A DNA stretch of 64,000 bases from RYN-230 sp963768945. GTDB lineage: Bacteria > Actinomycetota > Actinomycetes > Streptosporangiales > Streptosporangiaceae. Positions 34,682 through 43,749 of the stretch are shown one piece after another. The DNA is taken from NCBI GenBank assembly GCA_963768945.1, contig CAVYJW010000003.1:2294001-2358000 (forward strand), given 5' to 3'. Under the pieces are notes generated by a model. That model worked only from the letters and a program-made list of their open reading frames with translations. It was not told the origin of the DNA and did not search any database. The translations under genes and the position numbers were made by a program. Position 1 is the first letter of the stretch. The number at the start of each line of letters is the position of its first letter.

Positions 34682-37024
34682 ATGCCCGACATAACTGATT
34701 TTCTCGGCGAACTGACCATCGAGGAGAAGGCCGCGCTGTGCAGCGGCGCGGACTTCTGGCACACGGTCTCGGTACCGCGCCTCGGCATCCGGGCCATCAT
34801 GATGTCGGACGGGCCGCACGGGCTACGCGTGCAGCCGGTCGCCGGGGACCATTCCGGAATGGGTACCAGCCTCCCGGCGACCTGTTTCCCCACCGCCGCG
34901 GCGCTCGGATCGTCCTGGGATCCGGAGTTGATCCGCAGCATCGGGTCCGCGCTCGCCGAGGAGGCCTTGGCGCAGGGGATCTCGCTGCTCCTGGGCCCGG
35001 GCGTGAACATCAAGCGGAGCCTGCTTTGCGGCCGTAACTTCGAGTACTTCGCTGAGGATCCGGTGCTCGCGGGCACTGCGGCGGCCGCCTTCGTCCAGGG
35101 CGTCCAGTCTCACGGGGTCGGCGCCTCGCCGAAGCACTTCGCGGTGAACAACCAGGAGACCGACCGGATGCGGGTCAGCGCGGAGGTCGGCGAGCGGGCG
35201 TTGCGCGAGATCTATCTGCCCGCCTTCGAGCAGTGTGTCCGCCAGGCCCAGCCGTGGACGGTCATGTGCGCCTACAACAAAGTGAACGGGACATACGCAT
35301 CACAGCACCACTGGCTGCTGACCGAGTTGCTCCGGGGGGAATGGGGTTTCACCGGCCTGGTGGTCTCGGACTGGGGAGCGGTTCACGACCGGGTCGCGGC
35401 GGTGGCCGCCGGACTCGACCTCGAAATGCCGCCGGACCTGGAGCGGTCGCCGGCCGCGCTGGTGGCTGCGGTGAAGTCCGGCCAGCTGGATGAGAGGGTC
35501 CTGGATCAGGCGGCCGCGCGTGTCCTGGAACTCGTCGCCCGGGCGGCCGCGCCGGAACCGCGGCCAGGCTTCGATGCCGACGCCCATCACATACTGGCCC
35601 GCCGCGCGGCGTCCGACAGCGCGGTTCTGCTTAAGAACTCCGGCACCGTCCTTCCCCTGGCCCTGCGCCCCGGAGCGACCGTGGCGGTGATCGGGGAGTT
35701 CGCCCGTTCCCCCCGATATCAGGGGGCAGGCAGCTCACGGGTAAACCCGACCCGCATGGAGACCTTTCTCGAAGAATTCAGCGCCCGGGCGGGCTCGGGG
35801 GTCACGGTGCGTTTCGCGCCGGGGTTCACTCTGGAACAAGATCAGGCCAACGAGGAGCTGGCCGACGAGGCAGTCCAGGTGGCGGCGGAGGCCGACTGCG
35901 TCATCGTGCTGCTCGGGCTGCCGCCCGGCGCGGAGTCCGAGGGGTTCGACCGCGACCACATTGACCTGCCAGCTAGCCAACTCGCGCTCCTCAGGCGCGT
36001 GCGCGAGGCGGGCCAGGCGGTGGTCGTCCTCCTCGCCAACGGCGGCGTCGTTGACGTCGCGAGCTGGGATCACGCCGCCGACGCGATCCTGGAGTGCTGG
36101 CTGGGCGGCCAGGCCGCCGCCTCGGCCGCGGCCCAGCTACTCCTAGGCCAGGCCGAACCGTCCGGGAGGCTGGCCGAGACCATCCCCCGGCGCCTGGCGG
36201 ACTCGCCAGCGTTCCTGAACTTCCCCGGGGAGGACGGGCATGTCCAGTACGGGGAAGGAATTTTCGTCGGCTACCGCTACTACGACGCCCGATCGATCGA
36301 TGTCGCCTACCCGTTCGGTTTCGGCCTGTCGTACACGACCTTCGGCTACGACGAACTCACGCTGGAGGTGTCCGGGTCACCGGCGGCCGGGGACCTGGAC
36401 GTGAGGGTGTCCTGCCGGGTGACGAACACCGGGGCGCGGCGGGGCCGCGAGGTCGTACAGGTGTACGTGGGACAGTCCGCCCCCGGGGTGGCGCGGCCTC
36501 CCCGCGAGCTGAAGGCCTTCGGGAAACTCGACCTGGAACCAGGGGAGTCGAAGGTCGCCGAGTTCTCCCTCAGCAGCCGGGCCTTCGCCTACTGGTCCAC
36601 GGCCGCGGCGGGCTGGGTGGTGCCGCCCGGGGCATACCAGGTGGCCGTCGGGTCGTCCTCACGGGATATCCGGCTGAGCGCGGCGGCGCAACTCCCCGGG
36701 GTACGCACGGGTCCTGTCGCACTGGACGACATGTTGACGCTGGATGAGTGGCTCGCCGACGCACACGGCCGCGAGCTGCTGGTGCGCGCCGTCGGGACCA
36801 GCGCCGACGGGCGGCCGAACGGCATCGCCGGCGATCCTGGACGTATCCGCGTCGTCGGCAACTTCCCGCTGCGCACCCTGGCCGCCTTTCCCGGCACCGG
36901 GCTGAGCCACGCCATCGTGGACCGCGTCTGCACCGGGCTGGGCGGCCAGTCAGATCCCAGCACAGCGATGAAGACATCAGGCGATACCACAGGCCCGGGT
37001 AGCGTGGTTGATGACCTAACGTGA
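34682..37024 (+). CDS. GH3 beta-glucosidase
   Basis: 780 aa, no signal peptide, so probably cytoplasmic. The GH3 N domain has MMSDGPHGLR, the KHFAVNNQE motif and the nucleophile Asp230 in LVVSDWGAVHD. The (alpha/beta)6 C domain carries the likely acid/base Glu in AESEGFDRDHIDLP. An Fn3-like domain follows (VSCRVTNTGARRGREVVQVY). The last 100 residues resemble the extra tail of bacterial GH3 glucosidases. It hydrolyses terminal beta-glucosides imported by the cell; the precise substrate is unknown. It is divergent from WS/DGAT. Confidence 0.92.
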   Translation: MPDITDFLGELTIEEKAALCSGADFWHTVSVPRLGIRAIMMSDGPHGLRVQPVAGDHSGMGTSLPATCFPTAAALGSSWDPELIRSIGSALAEEALAQGISLLLGPGVNIKRSLLCGRNFEYFAEDPVLAGTAAAAFVQGVQSHGVGASPKHFAVNNQETDRMRVSAEVGERALREIYLPAFEQCVRQAQPWTVMCAYNKVNGTYASQHHWLLTELLRGEWGFTGLVVSDWGAVHDRVAAVAAGLDLEMPPDLERSPAALVAAVKSGQLDERVLDQAAARVLELVARAAAPEPRPGFDADAHHILARRAASDSAVLLKNSGTVLPLALRPGATVAVIGEFARSPRYQGAGSSRVNPTRMETFLEEFSARAGSGVTVRFAPGFTLEQDQANEELADEAVQVAAEADCVIVLLGLPPGAESEGFDRDHIDLPASQLALLRRVREAGQAVVVLLANGGVVDVASWDHAADAILECWLGGQAAASAAAQLLLGQAEPSGRLAETIPRRLADSPAFLNFPGEDGHVQYGEGIFVGYRYYDARSIDVAYPFGFGLSYTTFGYDELTLEVSGSPAAGDLDVRVSCRVTNTGARRGREVVQVYVGQSAPGVARPPRELKAFGKLDLEPGESKVAEFSLSSRAFAYWSTAAAGWVVPPGAYQVAVGSSSRDIRLSAAAQLPGVRTGPVALDDMLTLDEWLADAHGRELLVRAVGTSADGRPNGIAGDPGRIRVVGNFPLRTLAAFPGTGLSHAIVDRVCTGLGGQSDPSTAMKTSGDTTGPGSVVDDLT

Positions 37025-37129
37025 GCGAATGCTCCGAACCGTCCTTTGCCGTGCGCGGCCGCGGGCATCCCGCGCATGGCACAGGGGGATTCCGGCGCCC
37101 GCTTCGGCTGCGACGCCAGCTCCTGGCCG

Positions 37130-37756
37130 CTAGGCGGTGGGGTGGCCGGGGAAGCGGAGCAGCGCGGCGTTGACCTCATCCGTGTGGGTCCAGGGGATGG
37201 CGTGCGGACCGCCCTCGACGACCGTGAGATCGACGTCGGCGATCAGCCCGGGCAGCCGCTTGCCGGTCTTGTCGAACGGCAGGATCCGGTCCGCGTCGCC
37301 CTGGATGACCAGTACCGGGATATCGATCTTTGGAAGGTCAGCCCGGAAGTCGGACTGCCAGGTTGCAATGCATTCGTAGGCGGCGATGGCCGACATCGCG
37401 GCGGCCACATTGAAGCTGGCGCGGTACACCTCGTCGCTGACCCGGTTACCGCCGAACTGGTCGATGTTGTAAAAGTTGTCGAGGAAGCCCTTCAGCCAGG
37501 CCGGTGTGTCCGCCGAAGCCTGCTGTCGGAACCCGTCGAACAGGTTCGCTGACACCCCATCGGGGTTGTCTGGTGCCTGCGACAGGTACGGCGGAATCGG
37601 CCCGATAAGTACCGCCCGGTCGATCTTTTCCGACCCGAACGTGCTCAGGGGTCCTGATCCGCGGCGCTGGGGACCGTCCGATGGAAGCCGAGACTTTGCT
37701 CGCCCTGGGAGATGCGCTGGCCACGCAGGGTCTCCAGGATGAAGCACGCGACTCAT
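37130..37756 (-). pseudogene. Alpha/beta hydrolase (chloroperoxidase-like), 5'-truncated
   Basis: Family similarity begins at LSTFGSEKIDRAVLIGPI (about 37648). It continues to the acid in VIQGDADRILPFDKTGK and the His in VEGGPHAIPWTHTDEVN. The whole N-terminal third, with the oxyanion strand and Ser nucleophile, is missing; the first 36 codons of the open frame are unrelated. The cut lies next to a TPR fragment on the other strand that also lacks its 5' end. Confidence 0.75.
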
Positions 37757-37815
37757 GGCAGCAAGCTCACCAGATTTTCTCGGCCTTTCTTCTCCCGCAG
37801 AGTGGCAACGCGCAG
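37681..37815 (+). pseudogene. TPR fragment, probably from an AfsR/SARP-type regulator
   Basis: EAETLLALGDALATQGLQDE then ARDSWQQAHQIFSAFLLPQ fits the last TPR repeats and end of AfsR/SARP-like regulators. Nothing upstream belongs to it. It is cut where the minus-strand hydrolase is cut. Confidence 0.5.
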
Positions 37816-37995
37816 AGCCGGTTGCTGATGCACAAGCAACCTCTGCCGGCGCCCGACGTCAGCGCTGTACTTGGCCGCCGCGGGCATCTGTGAGTACGCC
37901 TACGGGCGAACGGTGACTTGGCTCGGGCCGCTCGGCACCCGATGACCGGCCATTGGTCTTCCCGTTCACTGCCGGGATGAGCGAGGCTGGACGGC

Positions 37996-38634
37996 GTGGC
38001 GACAGCGCGTGCGCAGGAGATTCGTACGGGGCTCGCCTGGCTGCATGCGGCCGATCCCGTGCTTGCCCAGGTGATCGACGAGCGTCCTGACTTCGACCCT
38101 GACCTGTGGGTGCGGAGGCTGCCTGCGATGGACCTGTTCGCCGCACTGGTTTTTCAGATCATTGGTCAGCAGATCTCGGTGATCGCGGCGACCGCGATTT
38201 TCGCGCGCCTCACCGAGCGGTTCGGCGGCCGGGTGCCGGGCGCTGGCGAACTCGCGGCCGTCGACCAAGGGACACTACGTGGTCTCGGGCTGTCTCGGCG
38301 CAAGGCCGCCACCGTGCTGGATCTGGCGCGGCGCTTCAGCGACGGACGCCTGTCCGAGGCCGGACTGCGCGAGTTGCCTGACCAGGAGGTGATCAGGCGG
38401 CTTACCGAGGTCAAGGGGATCGGCGCCTGGACCGTGCAGGGCGCGCTTCTCATCGCACTGCAGCGACCCGATGTCATCCGCACGGACGACCTTGCCCTGC
38501 GCCACACGATCCAGGCGCGCTACGGTCTCGATCACCTCCCTGCGCCTGCTGAGGTGGCAGACCTCGCCCAGCGCTGGAAGCCGTACCGGAGCCTCGCCTC
38601 CAGCTTGCTACTGGCCGCCGCTAGATCGAGCTGA
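37996..38634 (+). CDS. alkA: DNA-3-methyladenine glycosylase II (AlkA-like)
   Basis: 212 aa from GTG 37996, an HhH-GPD base-excision glycosylase. The core has LVFQIIGQQISVIAATAIFA and the hairpin LTEVKGIGAWTVQGALLIAL. The catalytic Asp follows in VIRTDDLALR (164/165), then KPYRSLASSLLL. The AlkA-type N-terminal beta domain is absent, as in short versions. It removes alkylated purines from DNA. Confidence 0.88.
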   Translation: MATARAQEIRTGLAWLHAADPVLAQVIDERPDFDPDLWVRRLPAMDLFAALVFQIIGQQISVIAATAIFARLTERFGGRVPGAGELAAVDQGTLRGLGLSRRKAATVLDLARRFSDGRLSEAGLRELPDQEVIRRLTEVKGIGAWTVQGALLIALQRPDVIRTDDLALRHTIQARYGLDHLPAPAEVADLAQRWKPYRSLASSLLLAAARSS

Positions 38635-38792
38635 TTCAGTTCCCGACGCATGTCACGGACCTCGACCAAGCGGAATTCGCCGACAGACCGAGTCCCGTCA
38701 GGAAAGGGTCTCTGTAGCCTATCGTGGTCCAGTGGAAAAACTGTTCCGGTCCGTTTCACTGCCGAGTGAGAGGGCCTTATTAGGGTGAGAAT

Positions 38793-39239
38793 ATGAACAC
38801 TCCACACGGCCCGGTCATTACCGGGGTGCATCACGTCTGTCTGACCGTCACCGACATCGACGCCAGCATGAACTGGTACCAGCAGCTCTTCCAGGCCGAG
38901 CGCTGGCCTGGGCGGCTTTCGCATTACGCCCGGGAGGAGACCGGATTCGCGGAAATCCTCGTCGAGCCGAACACCGGCCTGCTCGTCGGCCTGCACCATC
39001 ACAATGCCAACCAGGGCGAGAAGTTCGAGGAGAGCCACACCGGCCTCGACCACGTCTCGTTCGAGGTCGCTGACCGCGCTGGGCTGGAAGCTTGGATGGA
39101 CCGACTCGACGAGCTCAACATCGGGCACACCGGCATCCGGCGCCGACCGAACGGGCCGTACTCCACCGTCGTGCTCCGTGATCCTGATAACAACCAGCTT
39201 GAATTTGCGGCCCCGGCATCTCCAGATGCGGATTCTTAG
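38793..39239 (+). CDS. VOC-family (glyoxalase-like) protein
   Basis: 148 aa, two betaalphabetabetabeta modules: GVHHVCLTVTDIDASMNWYQ with its metal-type His, and GLDHVSFEVADRAGLEAWMD ending in LRDPDNNQLEFAAP with the Glu. Substrate unknown (glyoxalase, dioxygenase or antibiotic-binding). GGGTGAGA precedes ATG 38793. Confidence 0.87.
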   Translation: MNTPHGPVITGVHHVCLTVTDIDASMNWYQQLFQAERWPGRLSHYAREETGFAEILVEPNTGLLVGLHHHNANQGEKFEESHTGLDHVSFEVADRAGLEAWMDRLDELNIGHTGIRRRPNGPYSTVVLRDPDNNQLEFAAPASPDADS

Positions 39240-39341
39240 GCCCCGGCGCCGAGTCGGCGGGCGGACAGGACGGCCATCCAGATGTGATCGCGTGCCTTAT
39301 GCAGCCGGTTGTGGGCCTCCCACTGCGCAAGCCCGGCGCAG
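39236..39341 (-). pseudogene. C-terminal relic of an unidentified gene
   Basis: The minus strand reads CAGLAQWEAHNRLHKARDHI then WMAVLSARRLGAGA and stop, with RTLIEAEKYLR just upstream in another frame. It looks like a coding tail broken by a frameshift. The family is not recognised. Confidence 0.35.
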
Positions 39342-39395
39342 GTACTTCTCCGCCTCGATGAGAGTACGGCTCAGGAAAAGCACCCATCATATGCC

Positions 39396-40415
39396 TCATT
39401 TGTCCGACCCCGCGGAAGCGAATGGACCGCACGAAGCATTCTGGCCGATGGCCAGAATTTTCACCTCGGACAGCGGGATTACGGCAATGTACCCGGCCGC
39501 GAACTCAAACTTGCCAGGCCTTAGCTCTTTAGTAAGAACCTCGGCGACATATACATACTGGCCGCTGACGCCAATGAGGTTACCAAGGGTATAGTGAGTT
39601 CCCGCTTGGGCAGGATGGGTGAACTCCGGGCTGCAGAGCTTTACTATAGGAAACGCATAAGGCGCTGAGATGGATGCCAGTATCGGAATAAAAGCGACAG
39701 CCAATATAATTACCCGGATAGCATATTGTGGGATTCGCCGCCAGCCGGCCACTGGCACTCTTCGCAGGAAATGTAGTGCTAGCCGAATCGAAGCGGTATC
39801 CAGTATTAAACACAGAATGAGAATGTTCCACCACGGCCTCGGATATATGCCGATGCTATCTTGAGCGCCGTTTGCGGGAATTGGGCTTCTCCAAAAGAAA
39901 CGAGCGAAGAGTAGAGCGATGCCCGTAAACAGAAGGGCAAGAGTGACAGAGACGGCCCACCGCCACGCTTCGCGTCCACGCCTCGCGGATCTCAATTCCG
40001 CACCAGGCGGTCCCCCGATCTTTTTGCCAATGCCGGAGTGGCGGACCTTTTTCCATATAGACATGGCAAGCAGTCCGGCAGTGATTGCTACAGGCAACAG
40101 TTCAGTGACCGCCTGAGTGATGGACCAGCTCCGCGGCAACTGCACAAGGGCTGGCAGGACAGGTACACCGTCATACCAGAGCTTAAATGCAATGGAAAGG
40201 GCACCAGCCGAGTAAACGACGGTGGCGGCAACAGCGAAGAGGGCCGCTGCCTGTCCGACTACCGCGACCAACACCTGCGGATCGGCCAGGAGACGCTGGC
40301 CCCCTGGCGGTGCGTCCGGACGTTGATCGGCTGATTGCGATCGGAGCGGGGTGCTCCCCTCGACCGACCGCTTATCGGCCAGCCGATCCTGGTCTTCTGG
40401 CAACTTTCGCTCCAA
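39396..40415 (-). CDS. Multi-pass membrane protein of unknown function
   Basis: 339 aa. A charged 45-residue N terminus is followed by about five hydrophobic segments: LVAVVGQAAALFAVAATVVY, ELLPVAITAGLLAMSI, WAVSVTLALLFTGIALLFA, ILILCLILDTASIRLALHFL and AIRVIILAVAFIPILASIS. A soluble C-terminal domain follows (GTHYTLGNLIGVSGQYVYVA, AAGYIAVIPLSEVKILAI). Its GC content is clearly lower than its neighbours, a possible sign of transfer. No family is recognised. Confidence 0.7.
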   Translation of the reverse strand: MERKLPEDQDRLADKRSVEGSTPLRSQSADQRPDAPPGGQRLLADPQVLVAVVGQAAALFAVAATVVYSAGALSIAFKLWYDGVPVLPALVQLPRSWSITQAVTELLPVAITAGLLAMSIWKKVRHSGIGKKIGGPPGAELRSARRGREAWRWAVSVTLALLFTGIALLFARFFWRSPIPANGAQDSIGIYPRPWWNILILCLILDTASIRLALHFLRRVPVAGWRRIPQYAIRVIILAVAFIPILASISAPYAFPIVKLCSPEFTHPAQAGTHYTLGNLIGVSGQYVYVAEVLTKELRPGKFEFAAGYIAVIPLSEVKILAIGQNASCGPFASAGSDK

Positions 40416-40544
40416 ATCGGGCTGGATAGCCAGCCATCATAGAGCCAGAATGTTGACCCTGCCTAGCACGCGAAGCTGCTGACAGGTGTCGTCAGCCCGC
40501 GAATAAGGCTTTCCTCTAGCCGCGACATTAGCGTCGCCCCTGGG

Positions 40545-40829
40545 TTACCCCCCGGACGGAGGCCCGCCCGTGGTGGCCAGGCAAATCTGCGGCTTAACCG
40601 GGGAAACGGCGCGCCCATCGGGGAGGAGCTCACCGTAGTCGTCGAAGAGCACCACTCCGTTGCACAGCAGGCTCCAGCCCTGCTCCGGGTGAGTGGTGAT
40701 GGTCCGGGCGGCATCGTGGTCCGGAGCCGTCGCCGCAGGGCAACGGGGTATGTGATGACATATCAGATATTGAGGGAGGGCCCGGACCCGTGCTTCCTCT
40801 CGACGGGTTGCCTGGGTCATTTCATTCAC
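40545..40829 (-). CDS. DUF5999 family small protein
   Basis: 94 aa. The segment ICHHIPRCPAATAPDHDAAR TITTHPEQGWSLLCNGVVLF DDYGELLPDG matches DUF5999 proteins of actinobacteria, which usually begin at MCxHxPxCP. Here 23 extra residues precede it. The Cys/His pattern might bind metal; the function is unknown. Confidence 0.78.
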   Translation of the reverse strand: MNEMTQATRREEARVRALPQYLICHHIPRCPAATAPDHDAARTITTHPEQGWSLLCNGVVLFDDYGELLPDGRAVSPVKPQICLATTGGPPSGG

Positions 40830-40917
40830 CTGGATCGTTCACTCGGATGCGCCGACGCGGCGCCTTACCAATAAGACGTTCGCGTGAACCACCTGATACG
40901 TGATCGCGCCCGGCGAT

Positions 40918-41448
40918 TTAGCCGTACCCGAAGCAGACGAACGGGCTGAATGATCCGGCCGCCGCAGCTTTGGCGAGCGCCTCGGCAGGCCGGGCCCCTC
41001 CCGTGAGCGCCTGATGATAGGCACTCATCATGTTCATGGCCATGTCGTCGGCCACCCGGGCGACACTGGAAATGACGGTGGCGGTGCCGGCGTAGAGGAG
41101 TGCCGCGGTGAAGCCGAGGATTTCCTCCCCGGGGCGCACGACCGTCCGCCCGACATCGCAGGCGGATAGGACCACCTGGCGCGGGGCCGCCGAGAGCCCT
41201 TGGATGTCGTAGGCCATCAGCGGCCCATCGGCCAGTTCGAGCCGGGAGAACAGGAAGTTCTCGTAATCGTGATGGCCATGCGCGGCGAGGTGCGCTAGGG
41301 GGGCGCCGTCCAGGGCCCGGAGGGTGACGCCGACGGTGGCCGCCTCGGGCAGCAGCCGGCGGCAGCCCGGGTAGGCGGGTGCGATCTCGGTGATCTCTCG
41401 GAATGCGTGACGCAGGTCTGGTCCGGCCACCAGAACCGGGATCCGCAC
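40918..41448 (-). pseudogene. CHAT-domain protease, 5'-truncated
   Basis: The fragment carries the end of a CHAT (caspase-like) domain. The catalytic His is in LAHLAAHGHHDYENFLFSRL and the Cys in QVVLSACDVGRT, followed by EEILGFTAALLYAGTATVIS and the usual ALTGGARPAEALAKA tail. TPR repeats and the first half of CHAT, normally several hundred residues, are missing. The cut at about 41446 is exactly where a plus-strand I36 inhibitor fragment begins. Confidence 0.78.
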
Positions 41449-41583
41449 ACCACGGTCATCGTCTGCACCGGGTACAACTACACCGGCTCCTGCGGCACCA
41501 TAGCCCCGAACGTCTATGGAAACTTCACCTCCACATACAGCAACAAGGTGGAGTCGGTCTACTGGGCGGATTCGGCTAACTAA
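41446..41583 (+). pseudogene. Peptidase inhibitor I36-type secreted protein, C-terminal fragment
   Basis: HTTVIVCTGYNYTGSCGTIA PNVYGNFTSTYSNKVESVYW then ADSAN and stop fits the beta-gamma-crystallin-like I36 family with its paired Cys. The signal peptide and first half are missing. The terminator hairpin of the original gene remains downstream. Confidence 0.6.
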
Positions 41584-41606
41584 CTAGCTAACTCTGGCCC
41601 ATAACG

Positions 41607-41644
41607 TTCGTGAAGCTCCCGGCCGAAGCCGGGAGCTTCACGGA
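41607..41644 (+). terminator. Hairpin after the I36 fragment
   Basis: GTGAAGCTCCCGGC (41610-41623), loop CGAA, GCCGGGAGCTTCAC (41628-41641): a 14-bp perfect stem with a stable CGAA tetraloop, extendable by a few pairs. It is 26 nt past the stop. Confidence 0.8.
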
Positions 41645-41680
41645 CAATGGCGGGCTTACCCGGCCCGAGGGCGTGTGTTA

Positions 41681-42106
41681 TTACCGGATGACCAGGCAGA
41701 ATGTGTGGCCGTCAGGGTCGCGGTAGACACGCCACGGCACCTGCTGGCCGCTAGGACCGGACTTAGGGGAGGTGTGCTCGCCGACGAAGGCCGCGCCCGC
41801 GGCCAGCACCCGTTCATGGGCGGCGGCGAGATCATCAACAAGAACGTCGAAATGCACCCGGTGCTCGGCACCAGGCGCGTCCTGGCGGACCGCCCTGGCG
41901 GCCTGGAATGAGAGCCGCTGCCCGCGCGGAGGGGGCTCCAGGGTGACCCACCCCGGGTACCACTCCACCGGAGTCCCCCCCAGTAGCCCAGCCCAGAAAC
42001 GGGCCAGCCCTCCCGGGTCTGGGGTGTCCAGCACGATCTCGCGGATCCAGCCAATTACCCCCGGATTCTCATCGTCCACCAGCCCATGATGAACGATCAC
42101 GTTCAT
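41681..42106 (-). CDS. VOC-family (glyoxalase-like) protein
   Basis: 141 aa from ATG 42106. The segments EIVLDTPDPGGLARFWAGLL, HFDVLVDDLAAAHERVLAAG and YRDPDGHTFCLVIR are the usual glyoxalase-like two-module pattern of actinobacteria. The frame is open far upstream but that part is not coding. It is divergent from the DUF5995 gene. Substrate unknown. Confidence 0.83.
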   Translation of the reverse strand: MNVIVHHGLVDDENPGVIGWIREIVLDTPDPGGLARFWAGLLGGTPVEWYPGWVTLEPPPRGQRLSFQAARAVRQDAPGAEHRVHFDVLVDDLAAAHERVLAAGAAFVGEHTSPKSGPSGQQVPWRVYRDPDGHTFCLVIR

Positions 42107-42217
42107 AACTCCTGCCGAGCCTGCCGTCCGGTTCTGCCGCTGGGGGGCTTCGCCTGATGCTCGCCTTCCGCAGGCGATCGGGTTCCCGGTAGGCGCCGGT
42201 GATCGTATAGTGACGCC

Positions 42218-42922
42218 ATGCCTGCTGGGGTGCCTGTTGCGCATGTGCCGGTGACGTCGGTCGCGGATGCCATAGCTCGCATGGAGGCGATCGGGGCATC
42301 TTTGCCGGCCGGGGATGGACTGGGTTGCTTCAACCACATGTACCTGGAAGTCACCAAGCAGGTGGACAGCAGTCTGAGGGCCGGGTTCTTCGCCGATCCG
42401 GCCTTCATGACCGAACTCGATGTCACCTTCGCGAACCTGTACTTCGAAGCGGTGGATGCCGCGGGTAACCCGGCTGCGGGGCCGCTGGCCTGGCGGCCGC
42501 TCATCGAGCAACGCGCCCAGCCCGGAATCGAGCCGATCCAGTTCGCGCTGGCGGGCATGAATGCCCACATCAACCACGACCTGCCCCTGGCGGTGACCGG
42601 CACCTGCACCGCTTTGGCCACCTCCCCGTCCGCGGGCGCGCATCAAGCCGACTACCAGAAGGTGGACCAGCTGCTAGATGCGGCCGAGCAGTCCGTCCGG
42701 CAATCCTTTGAATCCGCACCCGAGCTTGCCGTTGACCGCCACCTGCAGGCAGTCAGCAACCTGATCGCCTCATGGTCGATCAACTCCGCCCGCGACCTCG
42801 CCTGGACCAACAGCCTCCTGCTGTGGGAAGTCCGCACTGACCCCATTGCCCGCGGCCTGCTCTGCGACAGCCTGGCCGCCGCCACTGCAGCTGCCAGCCG
42901 CATACTGCTCATCGCTGTATGA
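42218..42922 (+). CDS. DUF5995 family protein
   Basis: 234 aa. The start (SVADAIARMEAIGASLPAGD, GLGCFNHMYLEVTKQV) and middle (WRPLIEQRAQPGIEPIQFAL, AGMNAHINHDLPLAV) are typical of DUF5995, a helical family whose HINHDL motif hints at a metal site. The function is unknown. No ribosome site is clear at ATG 42218. Confidence 0.84.
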   Translation: MPAGVPVAHVPVTSVADAIARMEAIGASLPAGDGLGCFNHMYLEVTKQVDSSLRAGFFADPAFMTELDVTFANLYFEAVDAAGNPAAGPLAWRPLIEQRAQPGIEPIQFALAGMNAHINHDLPLAVTGTCTALATSPSAGAHQADYQKVDQLLDAAEQSVRQSFESAPELAVDRHLQAVSNLIASWSINSARDLAWTNSLLLWEVRTDPIARGLLCDSLAAATAAASRILLIAV

Positions 42923-43080
42923 CTTCCCGCCAGGGGGCGCGGGCGCAGCCGGATGGCACTGAGACCGGTCATCCATCTGTGCCCGGACGACATCGGCTGG
43001 TGGCTTATCCGGCGGAGGTCAGCTGTGGCCGGCCTTCGGAGCCGGAATGGGGCCCAGCCCTCGCGTGCCCGACCCAGATT

Positions 43081-43413
43081 TCAGCGTCCTTTGGCGGCGG
43101 CTTCGTATTGCTGGACCACGCTGGCCGGGATGCGGCCGCGCTCGCTCAGCGTCATTCCCTGGCCTTTCGCCCAGGCCCGGATGTCTCCACTGCGCTCCCG
43201 GCTGGCCGGCGTGCGCGCTGAGCGACGGGACTGGGCTCGGCCCGCCTTGCGGGCGTGCTCGACGAACTTCGACAGCCGCTTGCGGAAGGCGCGGGCGTTC
43301 TTCTTGCTCAGGTCGATCTCATAGTCCGCGCCGCCGAAGCCGAATCGCACGGTTTCCGCCGCCGGGCCGCCATCCAGGTCGTCTTCCAGCGCGATGCTTA
43401 CTTTCTGGACCAT
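43081..43413 (-). CDS. lsr2: Lsr2 nucleoid-associated protein
   Basis: 110 aa from the Met of MVQKVSIALEDDLDGGPAAE. The N-terminal dimerisation domain (VRFGFGGADYEIDLSKKNAR) is followed by the DNA-binding domain RERSGDIRAWAKGQGMTLSE RGRIPASVVQQY with its RGR minor-groove motif. Lsr2 silences AT-rich and horizontally acquired DNA by bridging. Here it sits beside a decayed defence island, where silencing of foreign DNA would be relevant, though Lsr2 genes are found throughout actinobacteria. Confidence 0.93.
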   Translation of the reverse strand: MVQKVSIALEDDLDGGPAAETVRFGFGGADYEIDLSKKNARAFRKRLSKFVEHARKAGRAQSRRSARTPASRERSGDIRAWAKGQGMTLSERGRIPASVVQQYEAAAKGR

Positions 43414-43584
43414 CTCAGCCTCCATGACAGCGAGACCAGCCGCACCAAACACATTGAATTCGATGCCAGCCGGACCGCAACGCCGCCATCATCTCAGTCT
43501 TCACAACCCAAATTCGCCCGCTGGATAGTTTATTCCGCTCCAAACGCTCGCTCATAGCCGCTGACGCTGTCTTCATGGCGCCGG

Positions 43585-43669
43585 GACATCGGCTCCGGGA
43601 AGTCCGCCATCGTGGACGCGGTGACCACGCTGCTGCCTGTCCAGCGCATCTCCTACAACAAGGCGGCCC
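43585..43669 (+). pseudogene. jetC: Inverted Walker-A piece of Wadjet JetC
   Basis: The plus strand reads DIGSGKSAIVDAVTTLLPVQ then RISYNKAA, the P-loop region of the SMC-like ATPase JetC. The rest of the same gene's start lies on the minus strand immediately to the right. This segment has therefore been flipped in place. Confidence 0.75.
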
Positions 43670-43749
43670 GTCCAAGCCGAGAGACCGACCCGGCCGCCGA
43701 ACGTGCCCCAGTTGTACAGTTCCAGGCGGGCCAGGCGGAACCCGCTCAC
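43670..43749 (-). pseudogene. jetC: N-terminus of Wadjet JetC (SMC-like ATPase)
   Basis: From GTG 43749 the minus strand reads VSGFRLARLELYNWGTFGGR then VGLSAWTG, the conserved first strand of JetC (LxxYNWGTFDGRV). The GTG overlaps the jetB stop, as in intact Wadjet operons. After about 27 codons the gene runs into its own inverted P-loop segment. The coiled coil, hinge and C-terminal head are gone. Confidence 0.75.
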
